The notes beneath the pieces were generated by a model. It was given only the letters and a program-made list of their open reading frames with translations, was not told where the DNA came from and did no database searches. A program made the position numbers and the translations under genes. Positions 1 through 6,710 of a stretch of 16,297 nucleotides of DNA are shown piece by piece. This stretch comes from an uncultured Eubacterium sp. Its GTDB lineage: Bacteria; Bacillota; Clostridia; Lachnospirales; Lachnospiraceae. Every line of letters begins with the position of its first letter. Position 1 is the stretch's first letter. The stretch is taken from positions 1 through 16,297 of the forward strand of contig CANPET010000015.1 in assembly GCA_947573465.1 (NCBI GenBank), given 5' to 3'.

Positions 1-1
1 A

Positions 2-397
2 GTTACAGGAATGAATGTGACAGATAAAGATGTAATTACAGTTACCTATGACGTCATCTTTGAAAAGGCTGGAGAATATAAAAATACGGCTGCAGCATCT
101 TCGGATAATACTCCGGAAGATGCGGATGATAACAAAGTTACTGTAGAAGAGCCGGAAACGACCACCGAGCCACCTGAAATAACTACGACAACACCGGAGC
201 CGGAAACGACTACTGAACCACCTGAAACGACAACTTCAAATCCGAAGACAACACCGGCTCCGTCATATAATGCACCACAAACGGGTGGACAGGCAATCGG
301 AATAACTGCAATTATTACCATAGTTGTGATAGGAATCGGGTTGTTATTGCTTCTTTTAGGAAGAAAAAAAGCAGGAAAGGTTAAAAGTGAGGAGTAA
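2..397 (+). CDS. C-terminal part of a sortase-anchored surface protein (truncated by window start)
   Basis: The frame is open to the left edge, so this is the tail of a larger protein; the ATG at 11 is probably internal. The visible part starts with the end of a DUF11-like beta-sandwich (pattern YKNTAAASSDN). A Thr/Pro/Glu-rich wall-spanning linker with repeated ETTTEPPE units follows. The end is a complete sorting signal: NAPQTGG, a hydrophobic helix of about 20 residues and a basic tail (GRKKAGK). After export the protein should be cut at T/G and linked to peptidoglycan. Its last part, APSYNAPQTGGQA, is the same as in the giant adhesin ending at 6677, and a class B sortase lies two genes downstream, which suggests one dedicated anchoring system. 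The function of the missing N-terminus cannot be judged. Confidence 0.85.
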   Translation, partial: VTGMNVTDKDVITVTYDVIFEKAGEYKNTAAASSDNTPEDADDNKVTVEEPETTTEPPEITTTTPEPETTTEPPETTTSNPKTTPAPSYNAPQTGGQAIGITAIITIVVIGIGLLLLLLGRKKAGKVKSEE

Positions 398-401
398 GCA
401 T

Positions 402-1052
402 ATGAAAGATAAATACTTATGGAAAAGATTAATAATGACGGTGCTTATATGCGCCGTCATGGTGGCTTTAATTCCGATGGTTTCATCTCAAAAGGTCAGC
501 GCAGTGGATAAGGAGTTTACACTGACGTTAAGTCGGGATTCAAAAAGCCTTGGTGTGTCTTTACCAAGTGATGGAGAGTGGAAAGAGGTTCAGGTTTTAG
601 ACTATCAGAAGAATGTCCTTAAAACACAAAAAAGCTTATTTTTTGCAAATTTTAATTTAAAGAAAAATAAGGCAGGTATGGTACGTTACCGTACTATTGA
701 TAATGACGGCACACCATTAACTGATTGGTCTGAAACCATTGGTTTTGCGAGTTATTCAGGCAGTAATGTGAAAATGGAAGGGAAAAAGAAACTTTATGCA
801 TCGTATAAACTGCCAAAAATCAAAGGCGTAAAGAAATATATCATCTACTTATCCAATAAGCAGAATAAAGGATATAAGAAGGTTAAAAGTGCAAAACCCG
901 GTACAAAAGTAGTGCTTAAGAATTATAAAAAGAAATCCTTCAAATATTACAAGAATTATTATGTACGTATTGAATATGTAGTGAAGGGTGCAGATAGGAA
1001 TGCAGTCCGCACTACAGGTTTTTATTTCACAAAAACATTCTTTAGTAAATAA
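402..1052 (+). CDS. Secreted Lys-rich protein with FN3-like C-terminal domain
   Basis: The ATG at 402 is preferred over the in-frame GTG at 387, because AGGAG at 390-394 sits at ideal spacing before 402 and the GTG lies inside that site. The predicted protein is 216 residues. It begins with a basic N-terminus, a hydrophobic core (LIMTVLICAVMVALIPMV) and a probable signal peptidase site near SAVDKE, so it should be secreted. There is no sorting signal or second membrane helix. The C-terminal part (about residues 125-216) has alternating Lys/Tyr/Val strands resembling the FN3-like domains common in Clostridia surface proteins, e.g. KKYIIYLSNKQNKGYKK. The gene overlaps nothing and follows the anchored protein by 4 bp, so the two are probably co-transcribed. 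The exact function is unknown; a role as an accessory to surface attachment is inference from position. Confidence 0.7.
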   Translation: MKDKYLWKRLIMTVLICAVMVALIPMVSSQKVSAVDKEFTLTLSRDSKSLGVSLPSDGEWKEVQVLDYQKNVLKTQKSLFFANFNLKKNKAGMVRYRTIDNDGTPLTDWSETIGFASYSGSNVKMEGKKKLYASYKLPKIKGVKKYIIYLSNKQNKGYKKVKSAKPGTKVVLKNYKKKSFKYYKNYYVRIEYVVKGADRNAVRTTGFYFTKTFFSK

Positions 1053-1066
1053 GGAAAGGAAAGTTT

Positions 1067-1804
1067 ATGAAATTAAAGATGAAAATTTATGATATTGTCC
1101 TAATAATATTTATCTTATTATTTATTGCAGCCGGCTCTGTCATATACAAAGATTATAAAAAAATGTACGATGCGAAAAAGGTATATGATGAAATTAAAGA
1201 GCAGTGCGTATCTGATAAAAATAAAGCTGCAGGGAATAATGAAAAAAATATTAACTGGGATAAGCTGTATAAAATAAATCCTGATATTGTAGCATGGATA
1301 GAGATTCCAGGAACAGTAATCGATTATCCGGTTGTACGAACACAGGATTATGATTTTTATTTATCCCATGATATTCATAAAAAGTATTCCAAATATGGGA
1401 CGCTTTTTATTGACCAGAGACTTTATAAAAAGCCATTTAAAAGCAAAAATCTTGTTATATATGGTCATAACATGGGGAGATATACAGATATCATGTTTTC
1501 ATCTTTAATGCAATATGAAAAACAAACATATTGCGATAAACATAAGTATGTTCATCTTTATGTAAAAGATATGGAAAAGGAACAGACATATCGGATTATA
1601 AGTGTCATGGAAGTTTCAAGTTCTTCCGATGCTTATAAAATAGATTTCCACAAAGATGAATATGCAGACTGGATACAGGGCATTACAGAAAAGTCAATTG
1701 TAGACGGTGGGCAGGATAGTATAAATAATGTAAATCAGATATTGACCTTGTCCACGTGTACATATGGCAGAAGCAGACTGGTCGTGCATTGTGTCCGGGA
1801 ATAG
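1067..1804 (+). CDS. Class B sortase (transpeptidase)
   Basis: A 245-residue protein with an N-terminal signal anchor (about residues 7-25) and an extracytoplasmic sortase domain. Family marks visible in order are DIVAWIEIPGTVIDYPVV (substrate-side strand typical of class B), YGHNM with catalytic His134, TLSTC with catalytic Cys231, and the RLVVH strand whose Arg237 matches the active-site arginine. The enzyme cleaves C-terminal sorting signals between Thr and Gly and joins the protein to cell-wall peptide. The flanking surface proteins end in NAPQTGG, which resembles the (S/N)PxTG-type signals used by clostridial class B sortases, so they are the likely substrates (inference). The ribosome binding site is AGGAAAGG, about 6 nt before the ATG. 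A weak 6-bp inverted repeat (1799-1804 with 1819-1824) follows the stop without a good T-tract. Confidence 0.93.
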   Translation: MKLKMKIYDIVLIIFILLFIAAGSVIYKDYKKMYDAKKVYDEIKEQCVSDKNKAAGNNEKNINWDKLYKINPDIVAWIEIPGTVIDYPVVRTQDYDFYLSHDIHKKYSKYGTLFIDQRLYKKPFKSKNLVIYGHNMGRYTDIMFSSLMQYEKQTYCDKHKYVHLYVKDMEKEQTYRIISVMEVSSSSDAYKIDFHKDEYADWIQGITEKSIVDGGQDSINNVNQILTLSTCTYGRSRLVVHCVRE

Positions 1805-1925
1805 TTGTATGGCACCGGCTATTCTAATTCAATTTTGTAACTCGTAGTAGACTAGAGAGAAATGCATAAATCTGAGGAATGTTATATATCACGAAAAAGC
1901 ATAAAGAAGATTGAATGCATGGTGT

Positions 1926-1954
1926 TTGACATAACGGTAAGAAAATGCTAATAT
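1926..1954 (+). promoter_or_regulatory. Strong sigma-70/SigA promoter for the antisense RNA
   Basis: A perfect -35 TTGACA (1926-1931), a 17-nt spacer and -10 TAATAT (1949-1954), with TGC directly before the -10 (extended -10). The expected start of transcription is about 1961. No translated gene with a ribosome binding site follows within the next 90 nt, and a terminator hairpin ends at about 2050. The product is therefore most likely a small RNA. Confidence 0.8.
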
Positions 1955-1960
1955 AACCAT

Positions 1961-2050
1961 ATAAAAGAGGTGTTGCCGATAGACGGTTAGCCCGCTTGTT
2001 TAGTTATTTTTGATAACCGTCCAATTTAGGCTGTGGGCGGTTATTTTCTT
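1961..2050 (+). ncRNA. Putative type I antitoxin antisense RNA (RatA-like arrangement)
   Basis: A predicted transcript of about 90 nt between the promoter at 1926-1954 and the terminator at 2013-2050. It runs convergent to the minus-strand peptide gene at 2041-2121: its 3' end covers the toxin stop codon and its whole length is antisense to the 3' UTR of the toxin mRNA. This 3'-overlap layout is known from txpA/RatA of Bacillus subtilis. It also has two mutually exclusive hairpins: 1982-1989 (GACGGTTA) is perfectly complementary to 2014-2021 (TAACCGTC), which is also the left arm of the terminator. The ends are inferred from promoter and terminator only. Confidence 0.6.
2013..2050 (+). terminator. 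Rho-independent terminator of the antisense RNA
   Basis: The arms ATAACCGTCC (2013-2022) and GGGCGGTTAT (2035-2044) form a 10-bp stem with one G-T pair and a 12-nt loop, followed by TTTCTT. On the minus strand the same hairpin is followed by CAAAAATAAC, which is not a T-tract, so it should end the plus-strand RNA much better than the toxin mRNA. Confidence 0.7.
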
Positions 2051-2121
2051 GTGCTGTTATATACAGCAATGATAATAGATATAAATGTTAACATTATCAT
2101 TAATGTCTCATATGTATCCAT
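2041..2121 (-). CDS. 26-residue holin-like membrane toxin of a type I toxin-antitoxin system
   Basis: The minus-strand frame encodes MDTYETLMIMLTFISIIIAV followed by YNSTRK. It has a short polar N-terminus (D-T-Y-E), one hydrophobic helix of about 16 residues and a basic end. The M-x-TYE-hydrophobic pattern matches the putative holin-like toxin family that includes TxpA-type peptides (recognised from memory, not searched). The ATG at 2121 follows an unusually long Shine-Dalgarno match (GAAAGAGGGTGAT); an in-frame ATG two codons earlier sits too close to that site. Its own extended -10 promoter lies at 2213-2241, giving a 5' leader of about 85 nt with a perfect 6-bp hairpin. An antisense RNA is encoded opposite the 3' end. 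Expected role: inner-membrane toxicity held off by the antisense RNA, giving post-segregational stability of the element (inference). Confidence 0.72.
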   Translation of the reverse strand: MDTYETLMIMLTFISIIIAVYNSTRK

Positions 2122-2161
2122 CGGCATCACCCTCTTTCGTATGTACTAAGAGAGCAATGTT

Positions 2162-2179
2162 GCCCTCTCGTTTGAGGGC
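2162..2179 (-). other. Hairpin in the toxin mRNA leader
   Basis: A perfect 6-bp inverted repeat with a 6-nt loop: GCCCTC and GAGGGC on the minus strand, in the 5' UTR of the toxin between its start of transcription and its ribosome binding site. Structured leaders are usual for type I toxin mRNAs. Confidence 0.5.
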
Positions 2180-2212
2180 TAACCGCCTACCGTTATGGCA
2201 ACACCAATAAGC

Positions 2213-2241
2213 ATTATAACATTTGAATAAATAGTATTCAA
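2213..2241 (-). promoter_or_regulatory. Toxin promoter with extended -10
   Basis: On the minus strand, -35 TTGAAT (plus coordinates 2236-2241), a 17-nt spacer and -10 TATAAT (2213-2218), preceded by TGT (extended -10). The expected start is near 2206, immediately before the repeated GGTGTTGCC leader block. The -35 lies in one arm of the palindrome at 2223-2241. Confidence 0.75.
2223..2241. repeat. Palindrome over the toxin -35 region
   Basis: A perfect 7-bp inverted repeat TTGAATA / TATTCAA with a 5-nt centre. It puts a -35-like TTGAAT on both strands. It could be an operator or a second outward promoter toward the adhesin, but no good -10 is seen on the plus strand (only an AATAAAAT stretch at about 2245). 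Confidence 0.4.
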
Positions 2242-2279
2242 CAGAATAAAATGAAAAATAATAGTAACCAATAGATGAG

Positions 2280-2310
2280 TAAGACTGTATCATGCGGTCT
2301 TATTTTTTTA
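2280..2310 (+). terminator. Rho-independent terminator in front of the adhesin gene
   Basis: TAAGACTG (2280-2287) pairs with CGGTCTTA (2295-2302), an 8-bp stem with one G-T pair and a 7-nt loop, followed by a T-rich run (2303-2309). It ends only about 30 nt before the adhesin start codon. It either shields the adhesin from upstream transcripts or acts as a leader attenuator. Confidence 0.7.
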
Positions 2311-2339
2311 TACAAAAATAAAGTGAAAAAGGTGAAGCA

Positions 2340-5300
2340 ATGAAGAAAAAAATAATTAGTTTGTTTTTATGTATTGTGTTTATGGGCTTATTAGGATTAC
2401 TAACCGTAACATCAGAAATAAGAGCAGCAACTGTACACACAATCCCCGATTCGAATTTAACTGCTATTTTAAATGCAAAAAAAATGCGGATGACGAAGGA
2501 CAATGTATCTTACAAATGGAATACAACCGGTGGAAAAGTATTCCATGACGATGCCGGTTATGAATTTGCATTCCCAAGCACCGGCACAACCGGATTCCGG
2601 AAACAAAACAGCCTTACATTAAACTTTACGGACGTAATGACAGTAAACGGAAGGCAGGTGGATGCAGAGGTTACTGTAACAGATTTAGTTGTAGGAAATC
2701 AGACTTATACAGATGAGGATGGTTTATGGACACCAGGTGGTGGAGAGGATGGATATATTTCATTTCTTGGAGTATACAAAAATGGTATTTCCGTCGGCAT
2801 CTGTAGAAACGGACAGCGCTGGATGCCGGAAGATGTAACCTTGTCAACATCTTTTCAATATCATGATTCCGGAGAAAAAATCACATCTGTTCCGGTGTAT
2901 CAGACATTAGCCGACATCGATGCTTATTACGATTTGTCCTGGAACGGACATGTATATAAAAACATAAAAAATGAAGCATGGCAGGGAGTATCAGGATATA
3001 CCGGGGAAATCTATCAGTTTGATTCCTGTAGGCTGGTTACAGATTTGGGATATTTAAAACTGTCAGCCCCGAAAAACTCCGTAACATCAGGAAGTGACAG
3101 TTATACGATAACAGGAGCCATTGTAACCATAGATCAGGATGCCGATAAGATTGTCCAGACATTTACCTCAACATACTGTGCAACAGAGATGATGTTTTAT
3201 TCACCGTTTGATGACCGTAATCTTCCAACACCGGCAAAAACAGCGGACAATCTGACTGATGGCAAAGAAAAAATTTATGATAACGGACAGACAATCACAT
3301 GGAATGTATCCCAGAAAGTTCATACATGGAATGCGGACATATTTTCATGTTATACAAATATGTCATTTGCAGACACGTTACCGGCAAATGCAGAGTATCA
3401 GTCAGCAAAATTTTATCATAACGATAAGGATGTCACATCGGAATACGGAACGCTGAAGTATGATAATGCAAGTCATACAGTCACATATAATCTAAACAGC
3501 AATACTATTAATAAAACATCATTTTATGATGGCGAAACGCTGAGATTAGAAATCAAAACGAAAGCAGTAAACAATACAAATCAGGTAATTGAAGCCCTTA
3601 ACAAAGCCTCTACCATAACAAACAGCATCAAGCAGGAAGTGGAAAAGAAAGTTAAAATTAATTATGATATTCCACTGACCGTTACAAAAGCATGGCAGGA
3701 TGGAAATGATGCAGACGGCATCCGTCCGGACAGCATCAACGTAAAACTTGTTTTAGATACATATATGGGAAGCACAAAACTAAGCTCATTGGATTTAAAG
3801 ACAGTTACCTTATCTGCTGATAACTGGAGTGAGACAGTCAGGGTGAGAAATCCTATCAACAGTGTACCAGGCGGACCATTATATACATATAAGTACCGCT
3901 GGGAAGAAGTTGTTCCGGAAGGATACACGTCTACACAGACAAGCAGCGGAAATACAACGACAATTACAAATACACATACCCCAGGGAAAACGGCTGCAAC
4001 GGTTGTTAAAGTCTGGGAGGATGGCAATAACCGGGATGGAAAAAGACCGGAGAGTATTGAAACGGAACTGCTTGCCAATTGTGAAGAAACAGGAAGAAAA
4101 GTTACCCTGAATGAGCAAAACAACTGGACGGCATCCATTAATGACCTTGATGAGAAATCCGGTGGTAATAAAATTGTTTATTCATGGAGAGAAGTAACGG
4201 TTCCTGAAGGGTACGAATCCGGCATAAAAGTAAATGGAACAACTACAACAATCACTAATAAATACAATCCTGAAACGGTAACAGTTACCGGCATAAAAGC
4301 ATGGGAAGACAATAATAATCAGGATGGATTAAGACCAGAGCAGATAGATATTACACTCCAGGCAGACGGAGAGGATGTAAGAACATTTACTTTAAATAAA
4401 AATAATAACTGGAGAGCAGAATATACCGGCTTTAAATTTAAAGAAGGTAAGGAAGTTAAATATACATGGACAGAAAAGAATGTTACTGATGGTTATAAAG
4501 TCTCACAGAATATATCCGGTTATACAACAGTACTAACCAATACACATGAAGTTGAAAAAGTTTCATTAAAATGTGTAAAAAAATGGGAAGATTGTGACAA
4601 TCAGGATGGATTAAGACCAAAAACGATAGAAATTGCACTCAATGCAGACGGAAACAATGCCGGTAAATATATCTTGTCAGATGAAAACAACTGGGAAGCT
4701 GCAGTCAGCAGTCTGGACAAGTATAAAGGTGGTAAAGAAATTAAATATACGTGGGTAGAAAAGCCGGTTACAGGATATACTTCCACACAGTCAGCCAGTG
4801 GAAATACCACGACAATTACAAATGCACATATCCCGGAAAAAGTCAGCATCAATGTCATAAAAGCATGGCAGGATGAGAATGATGCAGACGGTATCCGTCC
4901 GGACAGCATTGATGTAACGCTTCTAGCTGATGGAACCGATATGAACGATTACAGCATTACAAAAGAGGGCAGATGGAAACTTACTGTTGAAAACCTGGAC
5001 AAATATAAAAACGGTAAAGAAATCATATATACATGGCAGGAAAAAGATGTAACAGGATATATAACGGATGTTAGGACAGATGGATATGATACAGTCATAA
5101 CAAACAGCCATGATCCGATATATACGATTATTACAGAAATCGACCAGGGAACCATTACAGAAACTGAAACAGATATTCCATACGGAGCAGACAGAACCGT
5201 TAAATGGATACCGGCAGATGGAAGATATGTTTCTACAGTAACTGTGGATGGCAAAGATGTATCGGATAAAGAAAGTTTTACATTTGAAAACATAACTGCC

Positions 5301-6677
5301 GATCATACAGTAAAAGTTACAACGCTGCCATATCATGTGATTACAACGAAAATCGACAATGGTCTGATTACAGAACGCATTGAAAAAATCAAAGATACAG
5401 AAAACAAGATTGTAAGCTGGACACCGGAGGCAGGATATTATGTAACAAAAGTTACCATAGATGGTGTTGAAATGTATTCAGGAAATAAAGTGTCCGGATA
5501 TCCGACATCACATGCATTTGATGACATTAAAAAAGACTATGATATTCAGATTGAAACAAAGAAGATTCCGAATTTAATAATCACAAAGAAAAGCGATAAG
5601 GATATCTACAATGTAGATGATGAGATTATATATACTATTACAGCAGAGCAAACGGTTGAAGATGCTGTTGCCACAAATGTAATCATTACAGATAAGGATA
5701 AGACCAAAGGATTGGAATTCGACCTTGACACAGTTAAGTGTAGTGACGAAGCAGCAAAAATCAAAAAAGATAATGGAGCTTTTACAGTTTCTTTGGAGGA
5801 AATGCCATATGGAAAGACTATAACAATAACCGTCAAAGGTAAAGTTACCAAGGCTGAATTAGAAAGCAGTGATATAAAAAATATCGCAACAATTAAAAGC
5901 AATCAGACAGAAGAAACTTCATCAGATAAGAATATCAAAATTAATTACAACATCATCACAGCTGTGGAAAATGGGATGATTAATGATTCAGTATTTGACC
6001 TGAAAAATGGCGAAAACAAAACAATCAATTTTAAGCCGGATGATGGATATTATTTGAATGAAGTAAAAGTGGATGGAAAAGTTTTAGAGATTTCAGATGA
6101 AATGAATAGATATGCATTTGAAGATATTAAAGACAATCATCTGATTGAAGTCAAATATGTTCCATATCACAAGGTTACTACAGAAATTGATAATGGAACT
6201 ATTACAGAGGATAAAACAGATATCAAGACAGGGGAAGATTACACTGTCACATGGACACCGGCAGATGGAAGATATGTAAAGAAAGTGACTGTTAATGGAA
6301 TTGTTCACTATGAAGGAAATACAACATTTGGCTATCCGACAGAATATGCATTCATAAACATTGAAAGTGACTGTGAAGTAATTGTTGAGACAGCACCGAT
6401 ACCAGAAGAGACAACCGTTGTAGAAACAACGTGGCTGGAAGAATCAAGTACTCAACAAGTTGTAACGGATTCAGAAGAAACTACTTCGGAAGAGATAAAT
6501 GTTGAAGAAATGATTCCTGAACCATCTGAGACAACAAGGAAGACACCACCGGCACCGTCATACAATGCACCGCAGACGGGTGGACAGGCATTCACTATAG
6601 TTGCGTTTATTCCTTTGATTGGAATAGCAGTTGCATTGGTTTTACTTCTTTTAGGCAGATGGAATCAAAGGAAATGA
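2340..6677 (+). CDS. Giant LPxTG-like cell-wall adhesin with five Cna-B repeats
   Basis: A 1445-residue secreted protein preceded by AAAAAGGTGAAG. Parts in order: signal peptide (1-30); N-terminal adhesin region (about 31-290); a beta-sandwich domain of the fimbrial isopeptide type (about 300-440); five Cna-B domains starting near residues 445, 551, 644, 739 and 833; two divergent InlB-B-like repeats (about 927-1075); a DUF11-like domain (about 1078-1200); two more InlB-B-like repeats (about 1203-1350); a Thr/Glu-rich linker; NAPQTGG at 1409-1415; a membrane helix; and a basic tail. Each Cna-B repeat keeps the residues that form internal Lys-Asn isopeptide bonds (K-x-W strand, YxW-x-E, TN motif), so it should be a rigid stalk. 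It is probably a mating or host-surface adhesin anchored by the nearby sortase (inference). There is no terminator after it, so read-through into the transfer genes is possible. Confidence 0.92.
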   Translation: MKKKIISLFLCIVFMGLLGLLTVTSEIRAATVHTIPDSNLTAILNAKKMRMTKDNVSYKWNTTGGKVFHDDAGYEFAFPSTGTTGFRKQNSLTLNFTDVMTVNGRQVDAEVTVTDLVVGNQTYTDEDGLWTPGGGEDGYISFLGVYKNGISVGICRNGQRWMPEDVTLSTSFQYHDSGEKITSVPVYQTLADIDAYYDLSWNGHVYKNIKNEAWQGVSGYTGEIYQFDSCRLVTDLGYLKLSAPKNSVTSGSDSYTITGAIVTIDQDADKIVQTFTSTYCATEMMFYSPFDDRNLPTPAKTADNLTDGKEKIYDNGQTITWNVSQKVHTWNADIFSCYTNMSFADTLPANAEYQSAKFYHNDKDVTSEYGTLKYDNASHTVTYNLNSNTINKTSFYDGETLRLEIKTKAVNNTNQVIEALNKASTITNSIKQEVEKKVKINYDIPLTVTKAWQDGNDADGIRPDSINVKLVLDTYMGSTKLSSLDLKTVTLSADNWSETVRVRNPINSVPGGPLYTYKYRWEEVVPEGYTSTQTSSGNTTTITNTHTPGKTAATVVKVWEDGNNRDGKRPESIETELLANCEETGRKVTLNEQNNWTASINDLDEKSGGNKIVYSWREVTVPEGYESGIKVNGTTTTITNKYNPETVTVTGIKAWEDNNNQDGLRPEQIDITLQADGEDVRTFTLNKNNNWRAEYTGFKFKEGKEVKYTWTEKNVTDGYKVSQNISGYTTVLTNTHEVEKVSLKCVKKWEDCDNQDGLRPKTIEIALNADGNNAGKYILSDENNWEAAVSSLDKYKGGKEIKYTWVEKPVTGYTSTQSASGNTTTITNAHIPEKVSINVIKAWQDENDADGIRPDSIDVTLLADGTDMNDYSITKEGRWKLTVENLDKYKNGKEIIYTWQEKDVTGYITDVRTDGYDTVITNSHDPIYTIITEIDQGTITETETDIPYGADRTVKWIPADGRYVSTVTVDGKDVSDKESFTFENITADHTVKVTTLPYHVITTKIDNGLITERIEKIKDTENKIVSWTPEAGYYVTKVTIDGVEMYSGNKVSGYPTSHAFDDIKKDYDIQIETKKIPNLIITKKSDKDIYNVDDEIIYTITAEQTVEDAVATNVIITDKDKTKGLEFDLDTVKCSDEAAKIKKDNGAFTVSLEEMPYGKTITITVKGKVTKAELESSDIKNIATIKSNQTEETSSDKNIKINYNIITAVENGMINDSVFDLKNGENKTINFKPDDGYYLNEVKVDGKVLEISDEMNRYAFEDIKDNHLIEVKYVPYHKVTTEIDNGTITEDKTDIKTGEDYTVTWTPADGRYVKKVTVNGIVHYEGNTTFGYPTEYAFINIESDCEVIVETAPIPEETTVVETTWLEESSTQQVVTDSEETTSEEINVEEMIPEPSETTRKTPPAPSYNAPQTGGQAFTIVAFIPLIGIAVALVLLLLGRWNQRK
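3672..5114 (+). repeat. Five tandem Cna-B coding repeats
   Basis: Repeat units of roughly 285-310 bp start near 3672, 3990, 4269, 4554 and 4836. Units 1 and 5 are almost identical at DNA level over their start (GATGCAGACGG, ATCCGTCCGGACAGCAT). Units 1 and 4 are almost identical at their end (ACGACAATTACAAAT), and units 3 and 4 share CAGGATGGATTAAGACCA. This chequerboard pattern suggests recombination between units. Confidence 0.85.
5118..6400 (+). repeat. Four InlB-B-like repeats split by a DUF11-like domain
   Basis: Repeats of about 70 residues with the pattern TEIDNGTITE ... WTPADGRYV ... VDG ... F-x-x-I ... V start near 5118, 5331, 5946 and 6165. The first pair and second pair are separated by an unrelated DUF11-like domain (about 5571-5940). 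Units 1 and 4 are most alike (ACCGGCAGATGGAAGATATGT is shared). Family assignment to divergent InlB B-repeats is from pattern recognition. Confidence 0.7.
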
Positions 6678-6710
6678 GGATTAACAAATTAGGAGAAAAG
6701 GGGTGAATAT

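Larger units (their letters stand above)
1969..2205. repeat. Inverted repeat joining the 5' ends of toxin mRNA and antisense RNA
   Basis: The left arm 1969-1993 contains GGTGTTGCC and CGGTTAGCCC. The right arm 2176-2205 contains their exact reverse complements (GGGCTAACCG at 2176-2185, GGCAACACC at 2197-2205), with a few extra bases between the blocks. Each arm lies just downstream of one of the two opposed promoters, so both RNAs start with nearly the same leader. A toxin mRNA reaching past 1969 could pair its 3' end with its own 5' end. Confidence 0.7.

Noticed and set aside
1799..1824. 6-bp inverted repeat after the sortase stop as a terminator
   Set aside because: The stem is short, the loop is 14 nt and there is no clear T-run directly after it, so it is too weak to call.
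2108..2293. 61-codon minus-strand ORF across the toxin leader and promoter
   Set aside because: It spans the toxin promoter, leader hairpin and SD, has no SD of its own and a Tyr/Cys-rich composition unlike a real protein; the 26-codon frame explains the region better.
1805..2339. oriT of the element in the intergenic region
   Set aside because: Inverted repeats are present but fit the toxin-antitoxin RNAs; no known MOBP nic sequence was recognised and mobC/relaxase are more than 4 kb away.
3662..4138. 158-codon minus-strand ORF opposite the Cna-B repeats
   Set aside because: It is antisense to strongly supported Cna-B coding sequence; the same antisense frame opens again opposite other repeats (4601-4909, 4949-5293), as expected for shadows of repeated codons.
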